Shown here piece after piece: positions 1 to 5,406 of a DNA stretch of 5,529 nt. Every line of letters begins with the position of its first letter. Positions within the stretch are counted from its first letter, which is position 1. The notes under the pieces were generated by a model. It ran no database searches. It was not told the origin of the DNA and was given only the letters and a program-made list of their open reading frames with translations. The stretch lies in the NCBI GenBank assembly GCA_030610025.1, contig JAUWSP010000217.1, positions 1 through 5,529 of the forward strand, given 5' to 3'. The DNA comes from Acidobacteriota bacterium. Lineage in GTDB: Bacteria; Acidobacteriota; Thermoanaerobaculia; Multivoradales; JAHEKO01. The position numbers and the translations under genes were made by a program.

Positions 1-53
1 ACGTTGGTGATCTGGTGGCCCGTCGGGGGGGTCCGCTGGGGGAGGGCGAGGGC

Positions 54-112
54 TTTGTTGGGGCGCCCGTTGCGGGCGCCCGCGGGAGGGGGCAAGCCCC
101 TCACCCTACAAA
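54..112. repeat. REP/MITE-like double-hairpin intergenic repeat
   Basis: This 59-base unit is bounded by near-perfect inverted ends: TTTGTTGGG at 54-62 and CCCTACAAA at 104-112, 8 of 9 bases complementary. Inside it are two adjacent hairpins. The first is a perfect 9-bp stem with a 3-base loop (61-69 with 73-81; GGGCGCCCG TTG CGGGCGCCC). The second is a 6-bp stem, GAGGGG at 86-91 with CCCCTC at 97-102. From general knowledge, short dispersed palindromes ending in a TTTGTAGGGG-type sequence occur in the intergenic regions of many environmental bacteria. That this is one of them is inference, because only one copy lies in the window. Confidence 0.5.
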
Positions 113-155
113 TAGGCGGGCCACCCGAACGAACCTCTCCGAACTGCTGGTGCCA

Positions 156-232
156 GATCGGCGAAGGGATCTCCTGAGTCGGAGGGGCATGGTCGGGTGA
201 GGCCGCAGACTCAGGAGACCCCTTGGCCGATC
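156..232. repeat. 25-bp-arm imperfect inverted repeat, possible structured RNA
   Basis: The arms at 156-180 and 208-232 match at 23 of 25 positions around a 27-base loop. The inner 11 bp (TCTCCTGAGTC at 170-180 with 208-218) are perfect. The mismatches are 163/225 and 169/219; in a minus-strand transcript 169/219 would become a U-G wobble. Two alternative helices share these bases: 184-192 with 233-241 (GGGGCATGG / CCATGCCCC) and 134-142 with 179-187 (nine pairs including one G-U). Neither side is followed by a T-run, so this is not an intrinsic terminator. It may be a structured RNA, a readthrough or RNA-stability element, or a degenerate mobile repeat. Confidence 0.5.
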
Positions 233-310
233 CCATGCCCCCGGACCCCTACATGAGAATCAGGTCGGAAGGGTAGACCAATGGCCGGAACCCGTCTCGG
301 CCGATGCTGT

Positions 311-370
311 AAGAAAAGTGCTCCAGCGCCCCTCGGGTGGGTCAGGCCCACACCGAGGGACGGCTGGAGC
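311..370 (-). terminator. intrinsic terminator of the oxidoreductase operon
   Basis: Read on the minus strand from 370, a long GC-rich hairpin begins 28 bases after the stop codon of the beta-gamma gene. It has three stacked helices: 363-370 with 320-327 (8 bp, GCTCCAGC outward), 353-359 with 330-336 (7 bp), and 347-351 with 337-341 (5 bp). They are separated by a 3x2 internal loop and one bulged base, and capped by a 5-base loop. The hairpin is followed directly by ACTTTTCTT, a U-rich tract in the minus-strand transcript. Stem strength, position and tract together fit a Rho-independent terminator. The tract is interrupted by a C, so some readthrough is possible. Confidence 0.75.
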
Positions 371-398
371 TGAGGTAGACGGCGAAGTATCGGCCCGA

Positions 399-1829
399 CT
401 AGTTGGCTCCGACCGTCTCCTCGAAGGCTTTGGCACCCCAGCCGAAGGCCTCCTCGTTGAGCTCGATCATGGCGCAGTTGTGTCGCAGCGCCTGTCGAAT
501 CGACGTCAGGAAGGTCTCCCTGGGGAACAGTTGAGTCGCGGCCTGGAGTGCTCCCAGCGCCACGACATTCTTTACCTTGATGGCACCCAGATCCATCGCG
601 ATCTCGGTGCAGGGAACGCCCACCATGGCCACGGCTGGATCGAGCTCCGGCGGCTCGGCGATAACCGAGCTGTCGTAGACGATCGTGCCACCCGGCTGGA
701 CCGTGGGTCCGAACTTCTCCAGACTCGGGGCGTTGAAGGCGACCAGCAGGTGAGGTCGCGGAGCCGCCGGGGAGAGCACTTCTTCGTTGGCGACATGGAC
801 GTCGGCGTAGGAGGTGCCACCCCTGGATTCCGGGCCGTAGCTGGGGATGTGTGTCGAGTCGAAACCCTCGGCGACCGCCGCCTTGGCGATCAGCATGGCG
901 GCAGTCTGGGCTCCATCGCCACCAGCGCCTGCCAACTTCAGACCGATATCGTGGCTGTCGATGTGAGTTGGAAAACCATCGCAGTGTCTCTCCGCCGCTT
1001 CCGAACTGGCACCGACCACTTCGACGATCCTGTCGGGCTCGAAGCTGGGCTTTTCCAGGTGGAACCAGGGGTCGCTGTCGAGGTCCTTCTTGACGCCGAG
1101 CGGGAAGACGGGCTCCATGGCCTCCTTGACCCACCTCTCCGTCTCCACTGGAGTCATCTTCAGGTGGGTCGGGCACTCGGCGAGCACCTCGACGAAGCCG
1201 ACGCCCCGATTGTCGATCTGGACCTGTAGGGCCTTCTTGATGGCCTTCTTGGTCCTGTTTCGTAGCTTGTTGTCGTACAGGGCGGTGCGCTCGACGTAGA
1301 CCGTACCGTCGAGCAGCGCCATGGTCTCGGCCACTTTCATCGGTAGGCCGGTGAAGCGCTCGCGGCCCGTGGGAGTCGTGGCACTCTTCTGACCCATCAA
1401 CGTGGTCGGCGCCATCTGGCCGCCCGTCATTCCGTAGATGGCGTTGTTGACGAAGATCACGGTCATCGGAATACCCATCTGCGCCGCCTGCATGATCTCC
1501 GCGATGCCGATCGAGGCCAGGTCGCCATCTCCCTGGTAGCTGATCAGGATCGAGTCCGGGTTGGCCACCTTGTGTCCGATCGCCACGGCCGGTGCTCGAC
1601 CATGGGCCGCCTGGGTGTTGCCGACGTCCAGGTAGTAGTACAGGAAGACACTGCAACCGACCGGCGACACCGCGATGGTGCGATCCTGGATCTCCAGCTC
1701 GGCGATGGCTTCGGCCAGATACCTCTGGATCAGTCCATGACCACAACCGGGGCAGTAGTGGGTGCTCTGACCTTTGAGGCCTTCGCCGTGCGAATGCCGT
1801 TCGAACTTCTCGTAGAAGACGTTGCTCAT
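399..1829 (-). CDS. 2-oxoacid:ferredoxin oxidoreductase, fused beta-gamma subunits
   Basis: This 476-residue protein is the TPP-binding beta subunit joined to the gamma subunit of a 2-oxoacid:ferredoxin oxidoreductase. Such enzymes make acyl-CoA and CO2 from a 2-oxoacid and CoA in the cytoplasm, reducing ferredoxin. In the beta part (about residues 1-240), CPGCGH at 26-31 supplies Cys26 and Cys29. With Cys59 (SPVGCS) and Cys219 (AECPT) these fit the four ligands of the proximal [4Fe-4S] cluster. GDGD at 100-103 through NN at 128-129 is the TPP/Mg motif. A linker (about 240-293) leads to the gamma domain (about 294-476), with GAGGDG at 301-306 and YGPESRGG at 331-338. The gene starts inside the alpha stop codon (ATGA, 1826-1829), with Shine-Dalgarno GGAGGT at 1841-1836, so the two are probably translationally coupled. 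Beta and gamma are usually separate genes. The family assignment is firm; the substrate is not settled. With VorB-like alpha motifs, branched-chain 2-oxoacids or 2-oxobutanoate are the best guesses. Confidence 0.92.
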   Translation of the reverse strand: MSNVFYEKFERHSHGEGLKGQSTHYCPGCGHGLIQRYLAEAIAELEIQDRTIAVSPVGCSVFLYYYLDVGNTQAAHGRAPAVAIGHKVANPDSILISYQGDGDLASIGIAEIMQAAQMGIPMTVIFVNNAIYGMTGGQMAPTTLMGQKSATTPTGRERFTGLPMKVAETMALLDGTVYVERTALYDNKLRNRTKKAIKKALQVQIDNRGVGFVEVLAECPTHLKMTPVETERWVKEAMEPVFPLGVKKDLDSDPWFHLEKPSFEPDRIVEVVGASSEAAERHCDGFPTHIDSHDIGLKLAGAGGDGAQTAAMLIAKAAVAEGFDSTHIPSYGPESRGGTSYADVHVANEEVLSPAAPRPHLLVAFNAPSLEKFGPTVQPGGTIVYDSSVIAEPPELDPAVAMVGVPCTEIAMDLGAIKVKNVVALGALQAATQLFPRETFLTSIRQALRHNCAMIELNEEAFGWGAKAFEETVGAN

Positions 1830-3229
1830 GCTGCCACCTCCGAAAGTGAGGTGAGTTTGTCGACGATTTCGTGCATGGACGGCAGGATGCCGCCGAAGTG
1901 TCTGACATTCTCGATCCGCGGATGACGTAGGCCGGCGTGGCTCATGGCCAACCGCAGCTCGTCCTCCAGTTGTCCATTGCTGCCTTCGACGACCAGCAGG
2001 CCCTCGACGTGGTCGATGACTCCGGCCAGGGCATCGATGGGAAAGGGCCACAGGGTGATCGGTCGGAAGAGGCCGGCCTTGATCCCTTCCTGGCGGAGCT
2101 GTTGCACGGCGCCCTTGGCCATTCGAGCCGGAGTGTTGCAGGCCACGATCAGCCAGTCGGCGTCGTCGCACTGGAAGAGATCGGCCCTCTGCTCTTCCGC
2201 CTGCATGCGCTCGTATTTCTCATTGAGGTGGATGTTGTGGGCCTCGAGGTCGGGCTCGGCCAGGAAGATGGAGTTGATCAGATTGCCGCGATGCATCTCA
2301 TCACCCCAGACCGCCCACTCCGGCAAGCCCGGCTTGGTCATGGTGTCCGGCAGTGTGACCCGACCGGTCATCTGCCCCAGGTAGCCATCCCCTGCGATGA
2401 CCACGGGATTGCGGTACTTGAAAGCCAGTTCGAAGGCCAACATGGCCATCTCCAGCATCTCCTGTGGAGTCGAGGGCGCGAGAACCGGTGCGTGGGTGTT
2501 GCCGTGCCCCAGACCACGGCACAGAAGCTTGATGTCGGACTGCTCTGGTGCGATGTTGCCCAGGCCCGGCCCACCACGCATCACGTCGACGATGACGCCC
2601 GGCACCTCCGCTCCGATCATGTAGGAGATTCCCTCCACCATGAGGCTGAAGCCTGGGGAGGAGGTGAAGGTCATGGATCTCATTCCGGCGCCGCCGCATC
2701 CATACATCATGTTGATGGTGGCCACCTCGCTGACCGCCTGTACGAAGACGCCGTCGATCTCGGGCAGCAGCTTGGCCATCAACTCCGCACCCTCCGTCGA
2801 AGGCGTGATGGGGTAGCCGAAGAAGTGGCGGCAGCCGGCCAGGATCGCTCCGATCGCGGCGGCGTGATTTCCCTTCAGGACGAGGGGCTCCGTGTGGGGC
2901 AGCGCGACCTGCTCATCGGGTATGGCCACCGGTTCGACGGCCGTGGATTCCTTCGCTCCGAAGGCCTTCGCCGGGTCGAACAACTCGGTCTCGAACTCGG
3001 TGGTAACGGGCGCCAGGCCGTAGGGTTCGGGGCAGGCACTGAAGCAGAGACCGCACCCGTTACAGGCTTCGAGATCCAGGACGATCGGCGTAAAGCCGGT
3101 GGAGGGCTCGATCTCGGTGCCCAGTGCTATGCAGTCCTTGGGACAGGCATCGATGCACCGTCCACAGGCCTTGCAGAACTGGGGCATGACATGGGGTTTG
3201 GGTCGGGATCTGGTATTTCCGGTAGGCAT
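1826..3229 (-). CDS. vorB: 2-oxoacid:ferredoxin oxidoreductase alpha subunit with N-terminal ferredoxin domain (VorB-like)
   Basis: This 467-residue protein combines the delta (ferredoxin) and alpha subunits of a 2-oxoacid:ferredoxin oxidoreductase. Residues 15-70 hold two cysteine sets, Cys19/22/25/29 (CxxCxxCxxxC) and Cys56/59/62/66, which fit two [4Fe-4S] clusters passing electrons on from the TPP site. After a linker (about 75-112), the alpha core carries GYPITPSTE (138-146), SEVATINMMYG (167-177), RGGPGLGNIAPEQSD and KYRNPVVIAGDGYLGQM. The last two resemble the VorB (3-methyl-2-oxobutanoate) branch, and RPITLWPFP lies in the C-terminal domain. VorA/VorB naming differs between databases; here vorB means the alpha chain. 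The frame stays open upstream to 3382, but ATG at 3229 is chosen because GAGGAG (3239-3234) lies 4 bases before it and the extra residues look non-coding. Met15 is a possible alternative start. The gene overlaps the beta-gamma gene by 4 bp. Substrate specificity is inference. Confidence 0.9.
   Translation of the reverse strand: MPTGNTRSRPKPHVMPQFCKACGRCIDACPKDCIALGTEIEPSTGFTPIVLDLEACNGCGLCFSACPEPYGLAPVTTEFETELFDPAKAFGAKESTAVEPVAIPDEQVALPHTEPLVLKGNHAAAIGAILAGCRHFFGYPITPSTEGAELMAKLLPEIDGVFVQAVSEVATINMMYGCGGAGMRSMTFTSSPGFSLMVEGISYMIGAEVPGVIVDVMRGGPGLGNIAPEQSDIKLLCRGLGHGNTHAPVLAPSTPQEMLEMAMLAFELAFKYRNPVVIAGDGYLGQMTGRVTLPDTMTKPGLPEWAVWGDEMHRGNLINSIFLAEPDLEAHNIHLNEKYERMQAEEQRADLFQCDDADWLIVACNTPARMAKGAVQQLRQEGIKAGLFRPITLWPFPIDALAGVIDHVEGLLVVEGSNGQLEDELRLAMSHAGLRHPRIENVRHFGGILPSMHEIVDKLTSLSEVAA
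1836..1841 (-). promoter_or_regulatory. ribosome binding site of the beta-gamma gene, inside the alpha coding end
   Basis: GGAGGT on the minus strand lies 6 bases before the ATG at 1829, within the last codons of the alpha subunit gene. Together with the ATGA stop/start overlap it sets the start and points to coupled translation of the two chains, which suits a 1:1 complex. Confidence 0.8.
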
Positions 3230-3233
3230 GACA

Positions 3234-3241
3234 CTCCTCTT
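3234..3241 (-). promoter_or_regulatory. ribosome binding site fixing the vorB start
   Basis: The minus strand reads AAGAGGAG, then four bases, then ATG at 3229. It is the clearest Shine-Dalgarno site upstream of this gene and argues against the longer open frame that begins at 3382. Confidence 0.75.
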
Positions 3242-3280
3242 CAGATCTTGAAGGAGTCCGCTGGATACGGCGCGCTTGAT

Positions 3281-3295
3281 TCGTCGGGCCGACGA
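3281..3295. repeat. 15-bp palindrome in the sufT-vorB gap
   Basis: TCGTCGG G CCGACGA is a perfect inverted repeat with 7-bp arms around one central base, 52-66 bases upstream of the vorB start in the 191-bp gap after sufT. It could bind a dimeric regulator or form a small RNA hairpin in the leader. No convincing -35/-10 pair was seen beside it, and palindromes of this size can arise by chance in GC-rich DNA. Confidence 0.3.
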
Positions 3296-3420
3296 GGTGG
3301 AGCGCCTTCGGAGCACTCGAGGCAAGCATGCACGATGCGGCGTTGTTCGCCAACACCCGATGAGGTGGGATGACCCACCCACCTGTAGGGGTGGCCAGGT
3401 TTTTCAATACGAGAAATGGT

Positions 3421-3966
3421 CTACATGAAGCCGAGTTGCAGCCTGGCCGCATCGGTCATCATGTTCGGATTCCAGGGCGGGTCGAAGACGATTTCGACCT
3501 CGGTCTCCTCGACGCCGGAGATGGTTTGCAGGCGGGCGCGGACATCTTCGGCCAGCACGGGCCCCATCCCGCATCCCGGAGCGGTGAGAGTCATCTTGAT
3601 CTCGACCCGAAATCCGCCTTCCGGACGGTCTTGAACCTGACAGTCGTAGATCAGGCCCAGATCCACGACATTGACGGGTATCTCGGGATCGAAGCACTTC
3701 TTCATCTCCGACCAGATGAGCTGCTCGAGAGACTCCGCGTCTGCCGGGGCCGCCGACTGAGTCGGGTCGTGCAGGGCCTCTTTCCCCAGCGCGTCCGCGT
3801 TGCGCTCGTCGATGCGATACATGGCTCCCCGGTCGGTCATGACCGTGAAGCTTCCGCCGAGGCTCTGGGTGATGAGCACCTTGGTCCCTTCGGGAATCAC
3901 CACCGGTGACCCGTCGGGAATCTGAATCGCTCCGACTTCGCGCTGGATGTTGACCTCTTCGTACAT
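3421..3966 (-). CDS. sufT: SufT, Fe-S cluster assembly/maturation protein (MIP18/DUF59 family)
   Basis: This 181-residue protein matches the SufT form of the MIP18 (DUF59) family. SufT proteins help insert Fe-S clusters into client proteins in the cytoplasm, and the need for them is greatest when Fe-S demand is high. The N-terminal segment (about residues 9-61) has the SufT-specific pattern PDGSPVVIPEGTKVLITQSLGGSFTV, then the GAMYRID and NADALG segments. The MIP18 domain (about 80-165) has DPEIPVNVVDLGLIYD (93-108), MTLTAPGCGMGPVL (125-138) with the conserved Cys132, and FDPPW (161-165). The tail MMTDAARLQLGFM is also typical. Length is normal. The frame stays open far upstream, antisense-like over ilvA, but ATG at 3966 gives the family N-terminus and has AGGGA about 9 bases before it. 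No other suf gene is in the window. Standing directly before an Fe-S-rich oxidoreductase, it probably serves that enzyme among others (inference). Confidence 0.93.
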   Translation of the reverse strand: MYEEVNIQREVGAIQIPDGSPVVIPEGTKVLITQSLGGSFTVMTDRGAMYRIDERNADALGKEALHDPTQSAAPADAESLEQLIWSEMKKCFDPEIPVNVVDLGLIYDCQVQDRPEGGFRVEIKMTLTAPGCGMGPVLAEDVRARLQTISGVEETEVEIVFDPPWNPNMMTDAARLQLGFM

Positions 3967-3999
3967 ACAGAGTTCCCTAACCGCTGACCCCAGATCACA

Positions 4000-4027
4000 C
4001 AGGATGCCCTTTTCGAGGCAGGATGCC
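4000..4027. repeat. 9-bp direct repeat downstream of the sufT promoter
   Basis: CAGGATGCC occurs at 4000-4008 and again at 4019-4027, a 19-bp period close to two helical turns. On the minus strand it reads GGCATCCTG N10 GGCATCCTG. It begins 2 bases past the candidate -10 hexamer, so it covers the expected transcription start and early leader of sufT. The position would suit a repressor operator or an RNA-level element. No family of regulator can be named. Confidence 0.4.
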
Positions 4028-4029
4028 GG

Positions 4030-4038
4030 AGTATAGCA
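4030..4038 (-). promoter_or_regulatory. extended -10 promoter for sufT and the oxidoreductase genes
   Basis: The minus strand reads TGCTATACT: TATACT at 4035-4030 matches the sigma-70 -10 consensus at 5 of 6 bases, and the TGn extension precedes it. No good -35 is present at 16-18 bases, as is common for extended -10 promoters. Transcription would start near 4023, giving a leader of roughly 57 bases before the sufT ATG. It lies wholly in the gap after the ilvA stop codon, so sufT and the vor genes could be expressed independently of ilvA. Confidence 0.45.
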
Positions 4039-4067
4039 ACCGACCTGCAGCGGCGAACACCGCGGGG

Positions 4068-5318
4068 CTACCGTTCCAGATGTGGGGCAGGCACCAGGGG
4101 AACCCCCAACTCCTCGATCCGGGTATAGCCGGCCTGTCTGAGGGCCTCGAGCAGCTGTTCGATGTGCTGTCGGTTCTTGACCTCGAGGATGAGCTCGACA
4201 TCGACCTGCCAGAAGGCGGTCTCGGTGAAGACTCGATTGTGGTGGATGTGGAGAACGTTGGCCTCTCGTTCGGCGATAACGGCCAGCATTCGGGCCAGGC
4301 CGCCCGGTCGATCCTTGACGGTGATGCCCAGCCTGACGAGTCGATGCTGTTTGAGCAGCGACCTCTCGATGATCCGCTCGAGAATGTTGAGGTCGATGTT
4401 GGCGCCGCAGAGAACGACGACGACCTTCTTGCCTTCGAGGGTCGGAAATCTCCGATTGCGAATGGCGCAATAGCCGGCTGCTCCTGCCCCCTCGGTCAGG
4501 CTCTTTCCGGTCTCTAGCAGCTCGTAGACGGCGCCCTCGATCTCGGCCTCCGAGACCAACTCGATGCCATCGACCAGTCGGCGGATGATGGGAAAGGTCA
4601 GGTCGCCCGGTCTCTTGAGCGTGATGCCCTCGGCGATGGTCGGTGCGACCTCGGAGGCCTGCCACTGGCCCTCGTCGTAGCTCTGTTTCATGGCAGGAGC
4701 GGCCTCACTCTGAACGCCGTACACCTCGACTTCGGGTCGTTGGGCCTTGACGGCGGTGGAGATCCCGGAGATCAGACCACCACCGCCGATGGGAGACACG
4801 ATGGCATCCAGGTCCGGAACCTGCTCGAGAATCTCGAGGCCGACAGTGCCTTGACCCGCGATGACGGCTTCGTCGTCGAAGGGGTGAACGAAGGTCGAGC
4901 CTTTCTGCTCCTCCAGTTCTCGAGCCCGGTTCAGCGCCTCATCCAGATTCTGGCCATGGAGCTCGACAGTGGCCCCCAGCTCCTGGGTGCGGGTCACTTT
5001 CACCAGAGGGGTCGCCTCCGGCATCACGATCAGGGCGTCGACACCGACCACGCCTGCCGCGTAGGCCACGCCCTGAGCATGGTTGCCTGCAGAGGCGGCA
5101 ATGACGCCTCTCGACCGTTCCTTCTCGCTCAACGTGAGGATGCGGTTCAACGCCCCGCGGGGCTTGAAGGACCCGGTGCGCTGCAGGGTCTCGTACTTGA
5201 GGAACAGATGGACTCCACACCGTTCGGAGAGTGCTTCGGACTCGAGGCAGGGAGTCTCCTTGATGGCTCCGCCGGAGAGGCGGGATCGTGCTTCTAGAAT
5301 GTGGCTGAGCTCGACCAT
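4068..5318 (-). CDS. ilvA: threonine ammonia-lyase, ACT-domain type
   Basis: This 416-residue PLP enzyme deaminates L-threonine to 2-oxobutanoate and ammonia in the cytoplasm. The fold-type II catalytic domain spans about residues 1-320. Lys52 in GSFKPRGA is the PLP Schiff-base lysine, SAGNHAQG (76-83) is the substrate loop, GGGG (178-181) binds the PLP phosphate, and LCGANID (303-309) contains Cys304, the likely pyridine-nitrogen contact. Many relatives have SGGN here, and Cys is also known in serine dehydratases. One ACT domain (about 326-405, LGITVKDRPGGLARML onward) suggests allosteric control. Single-ACT proteins of this length match the medium-form (TdcB-like plus ACT) class, not E. coli biosynthetic IlvA, which is longer with a different regulatory domain. 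The role could be catabolic or isoleucine biosynthesis. The start at 5318 gives the usual MVxL N-terminus; the Shine-Dalgarno (GAGAAG) is weak. It is followed after 101 bp by sufT and is divergent from the gene at 5407. Confidence 0.95.
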   Translation of the reverse strand: MVELSHILEARSRLSGGAIKETPCLESEALSERCGVHLFLKYETLQRTGSFKPRGALNRILTLSEKERSRGVIAASAGNHAQGVAYAAGVVGVDALIVMPEATPLVKVTRTQELGATVELHGQNLDEALNRARELEEQKGSTFVHPFDDEAVIAGQGTVGLEILEQVPDLDAIVSPIGGGGLISGISTAVKAQRPEVEVYGVQSEAAPAMKQSYDEGQWQASEVAPTIAEGITLKRPGDLTFPIIRRLVDGIELVSEAEIEGAVYELLETGKSLTEGAGAAGYCAIRNRRFPTLEGKKVVVVLCGANIDLNILERIIERSLLKQHRLVRLGITVKDRPGGLARMLAVIAEREANVLHIHHNRVFTETAFWQVDVELILEVKNRQHIEQLLEALRQAGYTRIEELGVPLVPAPHLER

Positions 5319-5334
5319 GGCAGACTTCTCGAGA

Positions 5335-5352
5335 CCTGGTTTTGGGACCAGG
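5335..5352. repeat. short inverted repeat in the ilvA leader
   Basis: CCTGGT (5335-5340) and ACCAGG (5347-5352) form a perfect 6-bp inverted repeat around TTTGGG, 17-34 bases upstream of the ilvA start. It may form a small hairpin in the ilvA leader or be part of a regulator site. It is short enough that chance is a fair alternative. Confidence 0.3.
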
Positions 5353-5369
5353 CAAGAATCGGTGATACT
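5342..5369 (+). promoter_or_regulatory. weak candidate promoter for the rightward gene
   Basis: TTGGGA (5342-5347) and GATACT (5364-5369), 16 bases apart, each match the sigma-70 -35 and -10 consensus at 4 of 6 bases. The -10 lies inside the 19-bp palindrome. This is a plausible but weak call, made mainly because the divergent gap must hold a promoter. Confidence 0.25.
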
Positions 5370-5381
5370 TGGAAAGTATCA
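5363..5381. promoter_or_regulatory. perfect 19-bp palindrome, candidate operator between divergent genes
   Basis: TGATACTTGGAAAGTATCA has 8-bp arms that are exact reverse complements around a 3-base centre. It sits in the 88-bp gap between ilvA and the rightward gene, 45-63 bases before the ilvA start and 26-44 bases before the start at 5407. It is much more AT-rich than its surroundings, as expected of an operator and not of chance. Spacing and symmetry suit a dimeric winged-helix or Rrf2-like repressor. The regulator itself is not in the window. Confidence 0.5.
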
Positions 5382-5406
5382 GACCGAGCCTGGAGGAAGA
5401 CAGGAG

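Larger units (their letters stand above)
1..398. other. non-coding left end, 398 bases without a supportable gene
   Basis: No credible gene is seen here on either strand. The one plus-strand open frame (15-200) runs straight through a hairpin repeat, has a low-complexity Gly/Arg composition and no recognisable motif. On the minus strand, the frame that follows the beta-gamma stop codon meets further stops at 342-344 and 249-251. The stretch instead holds three structured elements: an operon terminator (311-370), a long imperfect inverted repeat (156-232) and a two-hairpin repeat (54-112). Bases 1-50 are G-rich with nothing recognisable; they could be the tail of a neighbour's untranslated region. 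Confidence 0.7.

Noticed and set aside
15..200. 61-codon plus-strand open frame at the left end
   Set aside because: It crosses the double-hairpin repeat and half of the long inverted repeat, has a Gly/Arg-rich composition typical of random GC-rich DNA, and shows no domain.
249..341. Protein-like minus-strand stretch ending HFSYSIGRDGFRPLVYPSDLILM, in the same frame as the beta-gamma gene after its stop
   Set aside because: It has no start codon, begins directly after a stop at 342-344, and its first part lies in the terminator hairpin and T-tract. It is probably chance, though a decayed gene tail cannot be fully excluded.
211..1908. 565-codon minus-strand open frame overlapping the beta-gamma gene
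   Set aside because: It is an Arg/Gly/Ser-rich shadow frame of a gene with clear TPP and Fe-S motifs; its length follows from high GC content, not coding.
1937..3373. 478-codon plus-strand open frame opposite the alpha subunit gene
   Set aside because: It is an antisense shadow with no recognisable domain; the opposite strand encodes a complete, conserved enzyme.
3379..3404. Hairpin CCACC/GGTGG followed by TTTTT on the plus strand, resembling a terminator
   Set aside because: The stem is only 5 bp and no plus-strand gene reads into it. On the minus strand, where sufT is transcribed, no U-run follows.
3967..4665. Upstream extension of sufT to 414 residues
   Set aside because: The added part overlaps ilvA in another frame and is Arg/Gly-rich. 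The known SufT N-terminus begins at the ATG at 3966.
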